Source of the DNA: an uncultured Pirellula sp.
Lineage (GTDB): Bacteria > Planctomycetota > Planctomycetia > Pirellulales > Pirellulaceae
Direction of reading: 5' to 3'
Length of the DNA: 63,206 bases
NCBI GenBank assembly: GCA_903858115.1
Contig: CAIOHR010000131.1
Coordinates: forward strand, 1-63,206
In this document: positions 63,103 to 63,206 of the stretch, piece by piece
Position numbering within the stretch: position 1 is the stretch's first letter
Layout of the letters: the number at the start of each line of letters is the position of its first letter
The notes under the pieces: model-generated
Seen by the model: only the letters and a program-made list of their open reading frames with translations
The model's database searches: none
What the model was told of the DNA's origin: nothing
Made by a program: the position numbers and the translations under genes

Positions 63103-63206
63103 GTCTAAAGGAATTGCTTGGTGATTCCGCGTGGCTGTTTGAGCTTGGATTTCCTATTCAACGCTTTGACGTGACGTCGAGTAAGACAGGACTACTGGAT
63201 GATCTA
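63099..63206 (+). CDS. Unidentified protein, partial (cut by right edge)
   Basis: A frame opens at ATG 63099, overlapping the CPBP protease stop by ATGA, and continues to the edge (36 codons). It reads MSLKELLGDSAWLFELGFPI and then QRFDVTSSKTGLL. Too short to identify. The overlap supports coupled translation with the protease gene. Confidence 0.65.
   Translation, partial: MSLKELLGDSAWLFELGFPIQRFDVTSSKTGLLDDL

Overview
The window reads as a chromosomal segment of a planctomycete, most likely of the Pirellulales/Rhodopirellula-Blastopirellula type. The markers are protein families that are expanded in that phylum: two DUF1559 prepilin-like proteins with the H-x9-DG signature, a DUF1549/DUF1553 protein followed by a DUF1501 Tat protein, two DUF1080 hydrolase-like proteins, an NPKRKRG-type intergenic repeat, a Ser/Thr kinase and two ECF sigma factors. 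LpxK and a heptosyltransferase-like GT9 protein indicate an outer membrane with lipid A. FlgE and FlgD indicate a flagellum. Many starts lack a Shine-Dalgarno sequence and many neighbouring genes overlap by ATGA. No phage, CRISPR array or complete insertion sequence was found.

Layout. 1-5.7 kb (mostly minus): a partial anti-sigma-like membrane protein cut by the left edge, its ECF sigma factor, a VOC protein, tRNA-Leu(GAG), threonine aldolase, a sugar isomerase-like TIM barrel and an SGNH-DUF1080 fusion. 5.9-10.5 kb (plus): a GH38/57-like protein translationally coupled to a Ser/Thr kinase. 10.6-13.5 kb (minus): flgE-flgD. 13.8-18 kb (plus): a DUF3500 protein, MgtE, a lone ABC ATPase and Ogt. 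18-24 kb (plus): RbsB/RbsA/RbsC-like sugar transporter genes followed by myo-inositol oxygenase and galactose mutarotase, a plausible inositol-to-glucuronate module. 24-31 kb: GT9, GT87, DnaK, PheA and LpxK. 31.2-36.7 kb (plus): a tight operon with three consecutive GspF-like membrane proteins, three pseudopilin-like proteins and a DUF1559 protein, but no ATPase or secretin. 37.2-42.5 kb (plus): DUF1549/1553 (with a very long coiled-coil insert), DUF1501 and WD40. 42.7-45 kb (minus): an AsmA-like protein and methionine aminopeptidase. 45.1-45.6 kb: tRNA-Pro(TGG) and an SRP (4.5S) RNA gene. 45.6-50 kb (minus): DUF1559, HisI, a hypothetical protein, FloA flotillin and DUF1080. 50-54.6 kb: a PAS-GGDEF protein with a decayed HD-GYP domain facing a LuxR-type regulator with a degenerate receiver, then a coiled-coil protein. 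54.7-63.2 kb: XseB, an endonuclease/exonuclease/phosphatase protein, a possible HEAT-like protein, GT4, a second ECF sigma factor, a small repeat protein, an NfeD protein, a CPBP protease and a gene cut by the right edge.

The intergenic DNA is also informative. At least three short repeat families recur: a MITE-like element with inverted ends (21.8 and 46.6 kb, plus a half copy at 45.55 kb), a palindromic element beginning GTTTAACAGTCAG (1.7 and 3.4 kb), and a 33-bp unit present three times in tandem at 18.0 kb and once, inverted, at 42.5 kb. The most noteworthy observations are the triple-GspF pseudopilin operon, the coiled-coil DUF1553 protein, the degenerate c-di-GMP/regulator pair, the catalytic-serine-less NfeD protein and the SRP RNA with an unusual apical loop and a duplicated 5' arm.
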